A stretch of DNA of 41,790 nt from Chara braunii (lineage: Eukaryota; Streptophyta; Charophyceae; Charales; Characeae): positions 751,381 through 793,170 of the forward strand of contig BFEA01000129.1 of NCBI GenBank assembly GCA_003427395.1. The letters run 5' to 3'. The notes under the pieces are model-generated. The model saw only the letters and a list, made by a program, of their open reading frames with translations. It made no database searches and was not told the origin of the DNA. This document shows, piece by piece, positions 19,829 through 30,695 of this stretch. The position numbers and the translations under genes are program-made. Every line of letters starts with the position of its first letter. Position 1 is the stretch's first letter.

Positions 19829-20524
19829 CGTATGCTAAAGAAAAAGCAAGAAAACGAGAGCGAAGTTAATCCTCCACCGGCGGTCGAATTGAATGCACCG
19901 GAAACGGCAAGAATCGCCGCCATCTCGTACGTCGAGAAAATTCATTTTGTGCGTGTATGATCGGTCCTATGGAAAAGTGCGGAATGTGATTGTGAAGTCT
20001 GGGGTGAACCGTTCGATGCGTTGATTGACACTGGGTCATCAGCCGTAGCCATTTCCCTGAACACAGTCCGAAAGACTGGACAACTGAATTTCATCCTTCC
20101 CCTACCAGGGAAGGACAACTATGTCTCGGCCGATGAAGAGGCCATGAACATCGTAGGAATCATAGAGAACGTTGCGATCAAGGTGGGCCGAGTGCATGTG
20201 CTCGTTAACACGTTAGCCATTGACATGCATTCTTATTCGATATTGCTAGGAATGCCCTGGACGATGGCAGTAGGTGCACAGATTCATTTTGATTCCAAAC
20301 AACTCGTTCTCACCCATACGGGAGGGAAACCTCAAACACTCCCTCTCCGAATCTGTACTCGATCACCAAGGAGATATCCCAGTATCGACCGGATAAGAAT
20401 CATTCAGAACCTGGAGAAGTCTCTCCCGAATCCTGATGACGAACAACCCCCTGCGTGGGAAGACAAGTTCAATAAACGCGACTATGAGAAAGAACTGAGC
20501 GATATGCCCAGCGAGAAAGAATGA
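19829..20524 (+). pseudogene. Retropepsin protease region of the plus-strand element
   Basis: In frame with gag after a TAG (CAG origin) and a TGA (CGA origin). The catalytic motif ALIDTGSSAVAIS (D-T-G-S) lies at about 20012-20050 and the ILLGMPW signature at about 20240-20262, the spacing expected of a retropepsin monomer. It would cut the polyprotein. Downstream (20320-20524) is a charged linker. The domain itself looks intact. Confidence 0.87.
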
Positions 20525-21172
20525 AAGCAATTAGTGGAAATGTATGATTGTGAGGCAAAAAAAGAATTTTGGATGATCCCCGCAACTACTCGAACATTCG
20601 ATCTTGGCTCGGAAAACATCAAGTCCAACCGCTCTCTACCCACAGAAATACGGACTCCTTTAACGACATTCTTGGGATAACCGATATTGCAAATTTTCGA
20701 TATGGCCGACATTTTGGAACCCCTTCGCACGTTATACGAGAGCACACTTTCACTCCGGGCTAGGTATCAGCAAATGAATCACTACCTGGATCCCTCTGTC
20801 TCCCCCCCTAGATCACTGCTCACGCAAGGAGCCATGATGGCTTTGATCAAGGAAGATGTAGAGGCTCCAATAACAGACGTTTCGGATCTCATGAAGGAAA
20901 TGACAAAACTAACAGGAGTAGAGATAACCAAAGACATCGTTGATTCTAAAACCGACGCCGAAGTTAAAGGAACTGAGATGATCAGCCCGGCTGAATCCCG
21001 AATGATTGTTACCGTTTTCTCGGTCCGAACCAGTAGTTCCATGTTTTCCAGTGTGCAAGACAGGCGATTGCGAAAGATGGACTGGATTGAAACATCCCTG
21101 AACATCGCGAATAATGCAGTGATCATCATCCCCAGTCATGTCCCGTGAGATATCCGAGGATCCCCGATTGAT
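20525..21172 (+). pseudogene. Protease-RT linker of the polyprotein
   Basis: Same frame as protease and RT, interrupted by TGA at 20522-20524, one TAA near 20680, and TGA near 21147. The sequence (LMKEMTKLTGVEITKDIVDS and neighbours) has no recognised domain. It corresponds to the variable connection domain of gypsy Pol. Confidence 0.55.
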
Positions 21173-22150
21173 ATGCTGCATGGCTATGCTGAAGTATTGA
21201 GTGTGGATGACATTGATATTGGGTTATCTACTGTTATCGAGTATGCGATCCTTACGGGGGATCATCCGCCAATTAACTGCACTCCTTATCAGTATTCACC
21301 GGCGCAAAGAGCAGCTGCATTCAAGATTATTAAGGAGTTTAAAGCTAATGGTTGGATTGAACCCACTATCGGACCACGGTCGCAGGAGGAATTCGCATCT
21401 GCATCGATTACCGAAAGCTAAACAATATCACGATCAAGCCTCATCAAGGATGTGTATCCTCCTCCCCGGATTGATGAGTTGTTGGATGTTATCGGTGGTG
21501 CTCGATTCTTTAGTAAATTTGATATTCGACATGGATTCCATCATCTTCTGGTTCGAAAAGAAGACCGCCCGAAAACGACGTTCATTCTTTTCGAAGGAAC
21601 TTGGCAATGGGTCATATGCCCCATAGGGATTTGCAACGCCCCAGCCACGTTTCAACAAGCGATGAATCTGGCTTTCCAAAACTTCGTGCGAAAAACGTGG
21701 TTGGTGCAGAGCATAATCAACTACTGTGTGATTGTATATATGGATGATATACTTGTCTTCTCTACTTCCTATGAGGGACACGTGCAACACATTGAGTGGA
21801 CACTGCACACACTGAAGGACGTAGGATTCAAAGTGGCGATTGAGAAGTGCCAGTTTTTCCTCACGGAGATCTCCTTACTCGGCCACGTTGTTACGAACCA
21901 AGGGTTGCAGCCTGAGCCCCAGAAAGTGACAACTGTGAAAGACGCACCGGTGCTGACGTCCATAACGCAAGTCCACGCCTTTTTGGGTTTGGGATTGTAC
22001 TATCGAAGATTCATCAAGGGGTTTGCAGCGATCGCGGGGCCACTCACGAATTTGCTAAAGAAGGATCAGTCGTTGATCTGGACCCCGCAATGCGATCGGG
22101 CTTTTGCAGAACTTAAGGCGACCCTGATTTCGGCTTCGGTCCTCATAAGG
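21173..22150 (+). pseudogene. Reverse transcriptase domain, Ty3/gypsy type
   Basis: Motifs in order: the pre-RT INCTPYQYSPAQRAA block; RICIDYRKLNNITI (fingers, read in another frame between about 21378 and 21445); FSKFDIRHGFHHLLV; GTWQWVICPIGICNAPATFQ (usual position of PFGLxNAPATFQ); the catalytic VYMDDILVFS at about 21737-21766; and LGHVV. The connection is FLGLGLYYRRFIKGFA. All belong to Ty3/gypsy RT. A pair of compensating frameshifts in the fingers is the only visible damage to the domain. It copies RNA into DNA in the particle. Confidence 0.93.
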
Positions 22151-22639
22151 CCGGACCCGGAAAAGCCCTTTGTTCTCATCACCGATTGGCAATTGGAGGT
22201 GGTTTCAACAATCTTGGCCTAGGTGGGACCCGACGGGCTCGAACACGTGGTGGAATACGAGTATAAAACGGTGCTGACATGTAAGCGCAACTATGCGGCC
22301 CCGACAGGGGAATGCTATGCAGCCTCGTGGGGGATCAGTCATTTCCGAGCATGCTTGTATGGCCGAAGATTTACGCTGGTAACCGATCACGAACCACTGT
22401 TGGCACTAAACAAGTCCAATGACTACTCGGGCATGATCGGGCGATGGGCCACCGTACTGCAAAGCATGGACTTTGACATCCGTCATCGGAAACACGAAAA
22501 ACACGGCAACACAGACGGGCTGACACGACTTCACTGTCCCGACAAGGTGCCAAGGAGTGAGGATATAACCCCCTGGCGCGACCCGGAACCAGCGAACGAG
22601 CCTCGATACGGACAAGTGGAGATCCTGCCGAAGGGCTAA
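22151..22639 (+). pseudogene. RNase H domain of the plus-strand element
   Basis: Follows RT in frame. The catalytic positions can be followed: D in FVLITDW, E in GECYAASWG, D in VTDHEPL and the last D in NTDGLTRL. A TAG at 22220-22222 (LA, stop, VGPDG; CAG origin) interrupts it. It ends at TAA 22637-22639, where the frame also changes: the integrase lies in another frame. The domain removes the RNA template during reverse transcription. Confidence 0.88.
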
Positions 22640-22695
22640 GTGGACACGTGTACCCCACCTCTCCTCCCCTTTTCCGATTTTCGTCTCTCGGAACG

Positions 22696-24408
22696 ATGGA
22701 AACTCCCCCTAACTCAGTCTCTCCCACCTCTTTTGATCCCCTTGCCCATTCGGACTTTCTTGCCACTCTCCCGAACAAATTTTGTTATTTTTGCACGTGT
22801 ATTTCCCGAGTGTACGGAGTAAACTGCTACCCCTTCGAATCTAGATTTGCCGATTGGGTGAACTGTGCCACGTGTGTCAATCGTGCGCACGGTGTGTGCG
22901 TTCGATACCGAACAAGTAGTACGGAATGGAAGTGCCCCCTGTGTAGGACGGACAAACTCCCTATTGAGGTTCGATTCGAGGCTGCCCGAACGGACGACCC
23001 CGAATACGACGAGAAATACTGATGAGCGGAGGTATGGACAGACAAAATCTCATTAGCTAAATTAGCAGGCCTTCCATTGGATCATCTCACTAAGCATGAC
23101 AAACGTCGGGCTACTGAAAGATCCTGAGACTATCAATGGATCAACGAACATTTGGAAAAGCGTAAGACGGACGGATCAGGGCTATGGTCGACGGTTCCCC
23201 ACCCTTTTCAGAGATATGACTGGACTAGGTCCGCGCACGAAGAACAGGCCGCTCATTTCGCGATACGTGTCACCGAGGCAACTATCGACCAAAATCGATG
23301 GTTCTGGTCTAATATCCGGGACGATGTGAAGCGCGTGGTCGCTAATTGTCTAGTATGTGTTGCCGATCGCGCGCCCCTCCGTGGGCCAAATACGATAGTT
23401 CCAACAGAGGTCGAACGACCGTTCCAACGGGTCAGTATGGATACAAATGATATAGATGTGCCACTTGGCCCCAACCGTTGCGAATACTCCATTCTCTTGG
23501 TGTTGATCGATCATTTCTCGAAATACATCGAAGTCTATCCGTGTAGAACCCGAAAGGCCTCAGAGATAGCCACGTACACGGATCAATTCCTCAATACCCA
23601 CCTAGATACAGAGGAAATTCTTACCGATAATGGATCGAAATTTAAAGGTGAGGTAGAGAAATTACTAATACGTCGTTGCGTTACGCTCCGACACACCGCT
23701 CCCCATGTTTCCCAATCGAACGGGCTGGCAGAGAATGCGAATCGCATGATTAAGACCGCCCTCCGTAAGAACTTAGCGGCCCGTGACACGTGTCCGTGGC
23801 CCGAGATAGTCTATCAAATCGTCATAATTCACCAAGCCACCCCTCATGAGTCCAGAGGGTTCACCCCCTTCCAGCTTCGAACCAACAACTTCCCATGTGT
23901 TGACAATTGGAGTACCATAGAAATTGTCGACAAAGGGGGCTGGCACACGCGTGCGGCCCTCAAGGCTTAAGCCAAGAGATATGCGGATTTAATGGAAAGG
24001 GTCGTTCCTAAGCTGGCCCAGAAAAGACAGAAAATGACAAAACTGGCCCACGGTAGGCAAGTCCGTAGCTATGAGGTCCCGAACGGAAATGCGGGCCCAC
24101 AACACCAATATAAGTTAGGGGATCTGGTGCAGGTACGCAAATGTGCACGCGACCGCAAACTCGCTCCCAAGTTTTCTGGTTGTTTCCGCGTCGTAGAGCT
24201 CGGTTCCAACGAAGCTAACACAGTGCGCATCGCGCCCGAAGCCAGCGCCAACCAAAGTTCCCTCCCCATTGTCCGCCACACTTCCTACCTTCGTCCTCTT
24301 CCTCCTTCTGAGAACCTTAATCCATCTCTTTCTCCTTCATCCGACGCGACCGAAGAACTCGTTTTCTCTCCTTCGTCAGCATCTATCTCCCCCTCACCTT
24401 CGCCATGA
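22696..24408 (+). pseudogene. PHD-finger/integrase ORF of the plus-strand gypsy element (about 570 codons)
   Basis: One frame from ATG 22696 (METPPNSVSPTSF) to TGA 24406-24408, with in-frame TGAs at 23020-23025 and about 23122 and a TAA at 23968. Residues 30-83 form a PHD-like finger. Then the zinc-binding domain (HEEQAAH.. and CLVC, about 23230-23360); the catalytic core with D (SMDTND), D (LTDNGSKF) and E (GLAENANR) in D,D-35-E order; and the C-terminal SH3-like part (YKLGDLVQVRK, APKFSGCFRVVEL, VRHTSYLRPL), ending in a Ser/Pro-rich tail. No chromodomain. It inserts the cDNA into the genome; a histone-reading finger could guide the site. It is separated from RNase H by a stop and frame change. 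Confidence 0.82.
22783..22944 (+). other. PHD-type zinc finger upstream of the integrase
   Basis: Cys and His order: C30-x2-C33-x23-C57-x2-C60-x4-H65-x2-C68-x11-C80-x2-C83, i.e. C4HC3. A tryptophan lies two residues before C80 (TEWKCPLC), the hallmark of PHD fingers, whereas RING fingers have C3HC4. The loop lengths are slightly outside the usual range. PHD fingers read the histone H3 tail. All zinc ligands are intact. Confidence 0.72.
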
Positions 24409-24889
24409 GTTTTAATATTGAGCCAGCTCTCCCTGCTCAGCTTCTTCAATTTCGAACCCTCTTGCAATTTCGCCAGGTCGCGCATCCCCGTCTTAGCCTC
24501 GATCTTCTTCGATTTCGCAACTCTTTGACGACGGAGCTTGATGTGCCGCCGTGGAGATCACCATATCAACCGATTGGGGTTTAGCAGTCGTTTTAGCGGA
24601 AGCTTTGGGAGTTCGGCGCCTTTTGTGGCCGACTCAGAGCGACATGATGGTGGTAGTAGCCTTCAACGGCGATTTGTGTACTCTCGACGTGCAGCGGCAC
24701 GACGAAGTGGTGACTGACCTTTACAGGTGGGGACAAGAGTTGGCAGCTGATTGGCGGCAGTGACTTGCCCAGCCAGGGAGACAAGTAGTGGGGACTAATT
24801 GTATCGAAACCTTTTCCCTCCAAACCAGCGCTACTGACCGCCCCTCTCGACCTCCCCCCCATCTTCCTCCCTACTTCGAACGCCGATGA
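24405..24889 (+). pseudogene. ORF3 of the plus-strand element, downstream of integrase
   Basis: ATG 24405 overlaps the integrase stop as ATGA. It reads MSFNIEPALPAQLLQF.. to about 24545, then needs a one-base shift into the frame VEITISTDWGLAVVL..MMVVVAFNGDLCTLD. After a TGA (24761, CGA origin) this second frame runs to TGA 24887-24889, which overlaps the ORF4 ATG, again as ATGA. The VVVAFNGDL..HDEVVTDL stretch resembles the VLATVYFHG..EEQSARR region of the accessory proteins in the minus-strand element. No signal peptide or membrane helix, so not a typical env. Function unknown. Confidence 0.6.
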
Positions 24890-25638
24890 ATCGTTTCTCC
24901 ACCTTCTCTCTCCCCTTCGACCTCCCGATCATCTGGCCATCCGGGGCAAACCCCCTTCTCACTCTAGAAATCCATCGCTCCTCCACCCTCCCATTCAGTT
25001 CTGCCTACGTTCGCAAGTGGACCGAGTTCGCAACAGTTAGTGTGTGTATGCTCACGGTGAGGTGCCACTAGTCACGATACTATAGCAATCGGGAACTGGA
25101 GCACTCTCACGAGATCTCGTTGGTACTAGTGCAGCTGTTGCCAAACGAGTCTGATACCGACGACACGTTGGTAGGATTGTTGTGTGGAGAAATCGCTAAG
25201 GGAGGACGAGCCGCTGTCGCCTACGAACTTCTCACCTTTTTGTCGCAGTTCGTCGACGATTTACCGACGGACATCATCTCCTACAATCCAAGCGATCCGA
25301 AGCAGGCGGGACCTGAAACTCTGCAAAGGAAGTTGACGCCAACCGTAATCTGGGCAAACTGTATGGAAGATTACGGGCAGTATCTGAGCGATCACGATCC
25401 GACGGCTTGGTATTACTTGGACTTGGACGAGCTAGCACCCGACAACTCCGATTTCAACGAGTTTTGGCAAGCGCATCGGGAGAACGAAGAGTTGCCATTA
25501 GACGACGATCCAGGTCGCATAGCCATCGCTGGACTATCAGAGGAGGAGGAGCCAAAAGCCCAGTCGACTTTCAAGGAAGAAGGAGAGGCGTCAACGCCTG
25601 AACCCCTGGAAGCTTCACAAGCACCGCCGCTCGCTTAA
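24886..25638 (+). pseudogene. ORF4 of the plus-strand element (250 codons, unknown family)
   Basis: From ATG 24886 (MNRFSTFSLPFDLP) to TAA 25636-25638, with one TAG at 25069 (CAG origin). If that TAA is also a C-to-T change, a Pro/Arg-rich tail continues to 25983. The second half is helical and acidic: GGRAAVAYELLTFLSQF, LQRKLTPTVIW, EDYGQYL, AWYYLDLDELAPD, then an acidic Glu/Pro tail. The order and spacing match by eye the C-terminal third of accessory ORF 2 (GLQLIKFLRAI, LEREARRP, GEYYQ, LAWYAEDWKEFDD), so a distant relationship is proposed. No known domain. Confidence 0.6.
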
Positions 25639-26008
25639 GGAGGATCGACCTTGAATCCTGCTGTCCCCTCGGACGCTGCTAGCTGGCACGATGGCGATCC
25701 AGCCTCCCGCAGGCGCCTCCGCCCTCGCTCACCTTCTCCGGCCACTTCCCCCCCCTCCGCGCTTTGTCCCCGTCCTCCTCCCGGCCCAGACGTACCGTCC
25801 TCGTCCCGTCTGCCGCCGCCCCCTTGACTTCCGCCACTTCCGACCTCTCCCCCATCTCGAATTCCCCCTGAACTATTGCGTTTTTGCCAACGGCTTCTTC
25901 TGGCATCACTTTGCCGCTCGCCTCCTTTGCACGGTCTTCCCCCATCAATCCCCCTCCTTCCCTCTCAATATCCTTCTCTTTAGTGTCGCCTGGACATGGT
26001 CCAACCAC

Positions 26009-26284
26009 ATGGAGTTGTACTGCGTCATTTCCGGCACCTTTCCTGCTACAGAGGACTACGAGTCCCTAAGAGATAATGTCCTCCGTACTATTCCCTCCGT
26101 ATATCCCGATTACCTCCTTTCCCTGTCTCGACCCAATCATCGTTTCCCCCGCGCACATCGGATCGTACATTTTGTCGATCTCGGTGATGAAGCGGAGGAT
26201 TATTTTCCTCCGCTCCCACCTGAGTGGCCCCGACCCCTTCATCACCCCCTCCTTATCGACTACCGCCAAACGGATTTACAATAG
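26009..26284 (+). CDS. Possible ORF5 of the plus-strand element (91 aa)
   Basis: Open from ATG 26009 (MELYCVISGTFPATEDY) to TAG 26282-26284, with the frame also open further upstream but Pro-rich and probably not coding there. It ends in a DEAEDYFPPLPPEWPRP segment. An acidic Ser-rich frame overlaps downstream to 26445 and could be its continuation after a shift. The composition is protein-like and the position continues the ORF2-ORF3-ORF4 series, but there is no recognised domain. Confidence 0.4.
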   Translation: MELYCVISGTFPATEDYESLRDNVLRTIPSVYPDYLLSLSRPNHRFPRAHRIVHFVDLGDEAEDYFPPLPPEWPRPLHHPLLIDYRQTDLQ

Positions 26285-26449
26285 CAAGGCAAGGGTGCAG
26301 AGCACACAAAGAAAACACAGACGATGGTAGCATCACCTGGACGACCTCCGACGGTTCCAGTAGCTCGAGCCAGCAGACTCTCGAAGAAATTGCAATTGAC
26401 GTTGACATCAACATGAACTCTGGCTCAATTACCAGCTTGATGTGAAGCA

Positions 26450-29140
26450 TCCTCCCTCCTGATACACTTGGTTCCTCATGCATCCTCCCATCCCCCTCTT
26501 TTCTTCTTCGCCATGGCATGCAATCAGGAGATCGCATAATTTTGGAACCCCGTGCGCGTCACATATGTGACGTACTAGCTTCCGGACTTGCGCCATCTTT
26601 CGGAACCCCTTCCTTTTTCCCGTGTTTTCTCTGCATTCAAATGTGTATAGTTCGACCCCGAAACCCCCTCCCCCCCCTCTCCCCTTTCTGTCTGTGTCCG
26701 GTTAAAGGTACCTTGCGGGAATCTGTCAGCTTCCTTCTTTTCTTGTTTTGAAAATGCATGGGAATTTCGCGCGCCTTAGCGAGTGCGCTTGGAATTTGGC
26801 TCGGCAGTTAGAAATCCCGGAATTATCGGAATGCCGCGCGACCTTCCACGCGCGAATGTTCTCGGCCCCGACCTTGAAGACTCTGGGAAATTCTTGTACA
26901 AATATGGATCGACGGAAGATTTTCTTTCCCGCGAGGATATGGTACTTTCAATTTTAAACTAGCATAGGATTGGGAAAAACTACAACTGTTTTGGTGCCCA
27001 TTTCCCTCTCGCTGACCGGCACCATGTAAGCAAGCTCCCTTGTCCTTCCTCCCAGCATCGACTTTTTTCGCGCGCATGCTTTCTCGCTCCCTCCTCTTTT
27101 AACTGCTTTTTCCTTTCCTTCTCAGCGCGCGCTGTTTTTCTCCTTCTTGATCATCTGAATTTTGGACCCGTTTCGTGCTATCCTTCGCGTTCCTTTTCTT
27201 CCCGTGCTAAGATCCGCGCTCGAAAACCCAGTCGATCCTCTCTCCCCATCTAGCCAAGGAGAAGCGTCGTGTAAGTTCTTACTGCACGACGATTGTGATT
27301 GGTTGAGGTCAAGTTAGGAGGGATCAACATGACTTTCGATGGGCGGTTGCTCAAAAACTCTCTTATGCCCTCCTCTACCTCACCCTTCGCTCTTCTCCGC
27401 ATCTCTTTTCTTTCTCGCAACTATAAAATTCGTCGGCGCCCCCGCAAAACTCTCTCTCAACTCATCGGCCAACTTCCGGGAAGTAGTGGCTAGGTGATGT
27501 GTACGGTGCGAGTCGTAAAGTCCTGACGAGCCTACTGTAGACAGGCTGGCGGTGCGCTAGATCGCCACGACGGACTGTGGGATCCGGGCAAGTCACGTCG
27601 AGATTAAGTTAGCAAGGTGACGATCGCAGTGGTGGAGGATAACGCGCGACGGTCGGGATCGTCGGTGTCAGAATGCGGACAGGTGATCTGAGTTGAGTGG
27701 ATGACTGGCCCGAGGCCGTGTTGGAATTTAATGGCAAGTGTGCCCTCTTGGTTACGAATCTATTCTTTGGTGTGACCTTGCGGCTGTAAAGCCCAACCTT
27801 CTTTTCCTCTTCAATCTCATTGTAACTCTTCCCTCTGATATTGATATCCCCATCTGTTTNTGTCGCAGTTCTCCTTCTCCTTCTTCCTGATGTGGATGGT
27901 TCTACGAAAAAGTTGGTGTGTGATGGAATGAGTATGATGACTGTGTTGGAATGATTTCTTCTGGAACTCCTCCATTAGTTTCCTCGGTAGTCCCCCGAAC
28001 TAGTGGGTTTTGTCTTGTGAACGGTGGATGCGCGTGCATCAACCCTTAAGGATTCTTCTCTTAACGGCACCTTGTTGGGAAATTGCATGACAGTCATTTT
28101 CGCACCTTCCACGGTGAATGCATGCATGGAAGATAGGAATGAACGGGTACGAAACCCATCTTGATTAGGACGAATCGATGGCAGGGACAATGTTGTTGGG
28201 ATTTGGAAATGCAGGAATGCTTCGATTTGTGATTGTTGAAGGAATGCGACACACGATCTAAGCACAAAATAGCGACCGCGTCTCGCCACGCATGGGTTTT
28301 CCTTTCTCTTTCTCCGCACCCTTTGTTTTTCCTGTCTGGCCTTTCCGATTGGATTGCTAGGATTGCATGCATGCGATGAATGGTTGAATTATTTCTGATT
28401 GGTTGCCATGTGGACTAACGGGCTCAACCCGACTAGGCGACAGCCTCCCGTATCTCCTCTCCGCCCCTTCCCGTATAACTAGGATAGGACGTGTATCTGT
28501 GACTGGGACATACGAAAAGTCGTCGCAAAGATCGGTGGGCAGTACTATTTCCTTCGTGAAAATCGATGGTCTGGGTTCGTAGGCGCTGGGTTTGTCATTG
28601 TGGATACGCACTTTCCGCCGTACTCGCTACTACTACCCTTTAACGAGTTGATCGTCATCCCGTAGTCGGCAGTGGCACCCCATTGGCCTAACACCGTGTG
28701 TAGTGATTGTTAACATCTCGATCACTACCAGTCGAAGGGGTTCCATTACCGAACGCGAAATGAGGACGAGCACAAGGAAAGGGCCACGCGATTGAGACCA
28801 CCCACGTCGGATTCAGAATTCTGTAGCGTGTGGCGTCGGGAGATACTGGGAAAACCGGATACTAAACACGTGCCCGCTCCCTTCCACTCCAAAACGAGCC
28901 GTGGCCCGGTAGGAAGTCCGACAATACTTTTTGGATTTAATTCAAAACTTCCCCGCGTCACGAAACCTGCGCGCGTCGAGACCCGCCAGATCGCTCACTT
29001 CATCAAATCAACACGGCGGATTTCAGTTTTGTCTGTGTCCCCACACTCAATTTTCCAGAAATCCTTGACACACCTTATCTTGCTGTTTTTTGGGGCCTCG
29101 TTTCCAGACCTTTAGCACTCCGGACGGAAAGCAGCGCAGG
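26450..29140. other. Unassigned stretch between the gypsy element and the LINE
   Basis: No recognised gene or RNA. A hairpin CGTCGTGTAAG/CTTAC..CACGACG occurs near 27267-27293. One unknown base (n) is at about 27860. A minus-strand frame at 28357-28611 (84 codons) has protein-like composition but no known motif. A 3' LTR of the plus-strand element was expected here, but no segment resembling copy A or B is present. Confidence 0.6.
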
Positions 29141-29156
29141 GCGTGATTTTTACGCG

Positions 29157-29507
29157 TCACATACGTTTGCCCAATTTGGTCCCATCCCGAACGTTGTTGA
29201 GTACTCTCAGCATGTCATGGTCGAGAATGTTTCTGAACAAGTCATCAAATTCGAATGGAAGACCATTTTGGCCTGGGCACTTTCTCTTGGCCATGCTTCT
29301 TAGGGTTGTTGTCAGTTCGGTTAATGTAATTGAAGACTCATGTTTCATCTCTTCCCCGGTGGAGAGGATACGTCGTGTATTTTCCAACAATAAACTTTCC
29401 TGTGCTTGTGGTATTATTGGGTGTCTCTGAAGTGAGTAAGAACTCGTAGAAGGAAGTTCAACATATATAGTGCAAGATTTGTTCTGAAGATTTCGCAATT
29501 GTGTCAT
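29157..29507 (-). pseudogene. LINE reverse transcriptase, N-terminal part only
   Basis: The minus-strand frame contains ITLTELTTTLRSMAKRKCPG followed by QNGLPFEF. This is the conserved start of non-LTR RT (xLxSMxxxKSPGxDGLPxEF). The frame ends at KLGKRM; the palm with its FADD-type motif is absent, so the element is broken here. Preceded on the same strand by the endonuclease. Confidence 0.8.
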
Positions 29508-29834
29508 TCGAGTTGAAGGGTGGTGTCATCTCGGTCATCGAAGAGGATGCAAGATTACCTTTGTCCTTTTTCAAGGTAATTTTAATCATTCTATCCGATT
29601 CCATTATTTTATTAATTTGTCTGTGCTTTGACAAAGCTTCGTGTTTATCTACTTGTTCCTCTTGTCATTCATGCATCCACCTGGAACACCGCTTCGTCCA
29701 GATTAGAAAGACGTACTTCCCAGGTGCGCTTCTTTTTTTCACTGCTTTGATAAGCGAGAAGAGGTTGAAGTGCCCAGAGATGAGGTGCAGTCCTTCAGCC
29801 AGTCACCTGGGCTATTGTAAACGTCAGTGAAATT

Positions 29835-30695
29835 TCACCATTCTTCCCAAAATCCCACTACCCACTCGTTCATACCTGGATCCTTGAAGATGTGCATGCT
29901 TAGCTCCAAACAACCCTTACCCCTTTCTATTGTAGCGCCTGTGTTCAAGAACAACAATACAAGCTTATGGTCCGATAGGGAGGCTGTTAGGATATCTGCT
30001 TGCATGATCAAAAGGCATTGTCTATTCATCTACCAAGAATCCAAGATGATGTCAAGTCCTCTTCTTGTGTATTCCCCATTGTTAGCCTTATTGGAGGCCA
30101 CCCATCATACCCATGTGAAGTTTGCATTGTGTGGATGAAAGGATCTGTATGGATGAAATAAATTATTACTGGCCATCAATTCACATAAAGCAAGGGACTA
30201 AGAGGGGTGTGAGAGTGGAGATGTAGAGCCCATAGCTTCTGCTGGGGACAGTGTTCCAGTCCCCTCCAATGATGACATGATCAGCAGTTGGGATAACGCC
30301 TTTAAGAGAATGAATAAAAGGAATCTTGTTGGTGTGGTATGATCATCTGATGGGGAACAGATGGACATGATTCCCCAAGTGACCCCATTAAGTATGATTA
30401 TCTGTTTTGCCCATTTGCCTATCCGATCAAAGTCCATACTGGAAACAGTGCAGGGGAGAGCTTTGTGGATCAAAATCCCACATCCTCTCTTCGTACCATC
30501 AGCAGGGGCCAAAATCTATGGCCCGGTCCACCAACTTCTGATCTCTTTTATTGAATTTATTTTCTGACTGTGTCCAGTTTGGTTTCCTAGATCAGTGCAA
30601 TTTAAATTCGCACCTCATGGATCCAGGATTTCAAGCGGGATCTCTTGTGCTTTCCATTTTTGTCCACCCACGGACATTCCACTATGTTACCCTGA
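29835..30695 (-). pseudogene. LINE apurinic-type endonuclease domain
   Basis: Fragments in several frames give the EEP endonuclease signature in order: a WNVRGWTK start (30661-30695, after a TAG), GCGILIHKALP (about 30485), WGIMSICSP, IIGGDWNTVPS (30246-30275; the catalytic D and N) and LSDHKLV near 29970. Such enzymes nick target DNA for target-primed reverse transcription. Several frameshifts and stops show it is dead. Confidence 0.8.

Noticed and set aside
4221-24408. Alternative genetic code with TAG/TAA/TGA read as Gln/Arg
   Set aside because: All three stops occur at positions needing two different amino acids, many frames still end at stops, and frameshifts coexist; C-to-T decay explains them more simply.
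24405-26284. An envelope gene after integrase
   Set aside because: ORF3-ORF5 lack a signal peptide, a membrane span and a furin-type site.
26450-29140. 3' LTR of the plus-strand element
   Set aside because: No segment matching copy A, copy B or any TG..CA pair could be found here.
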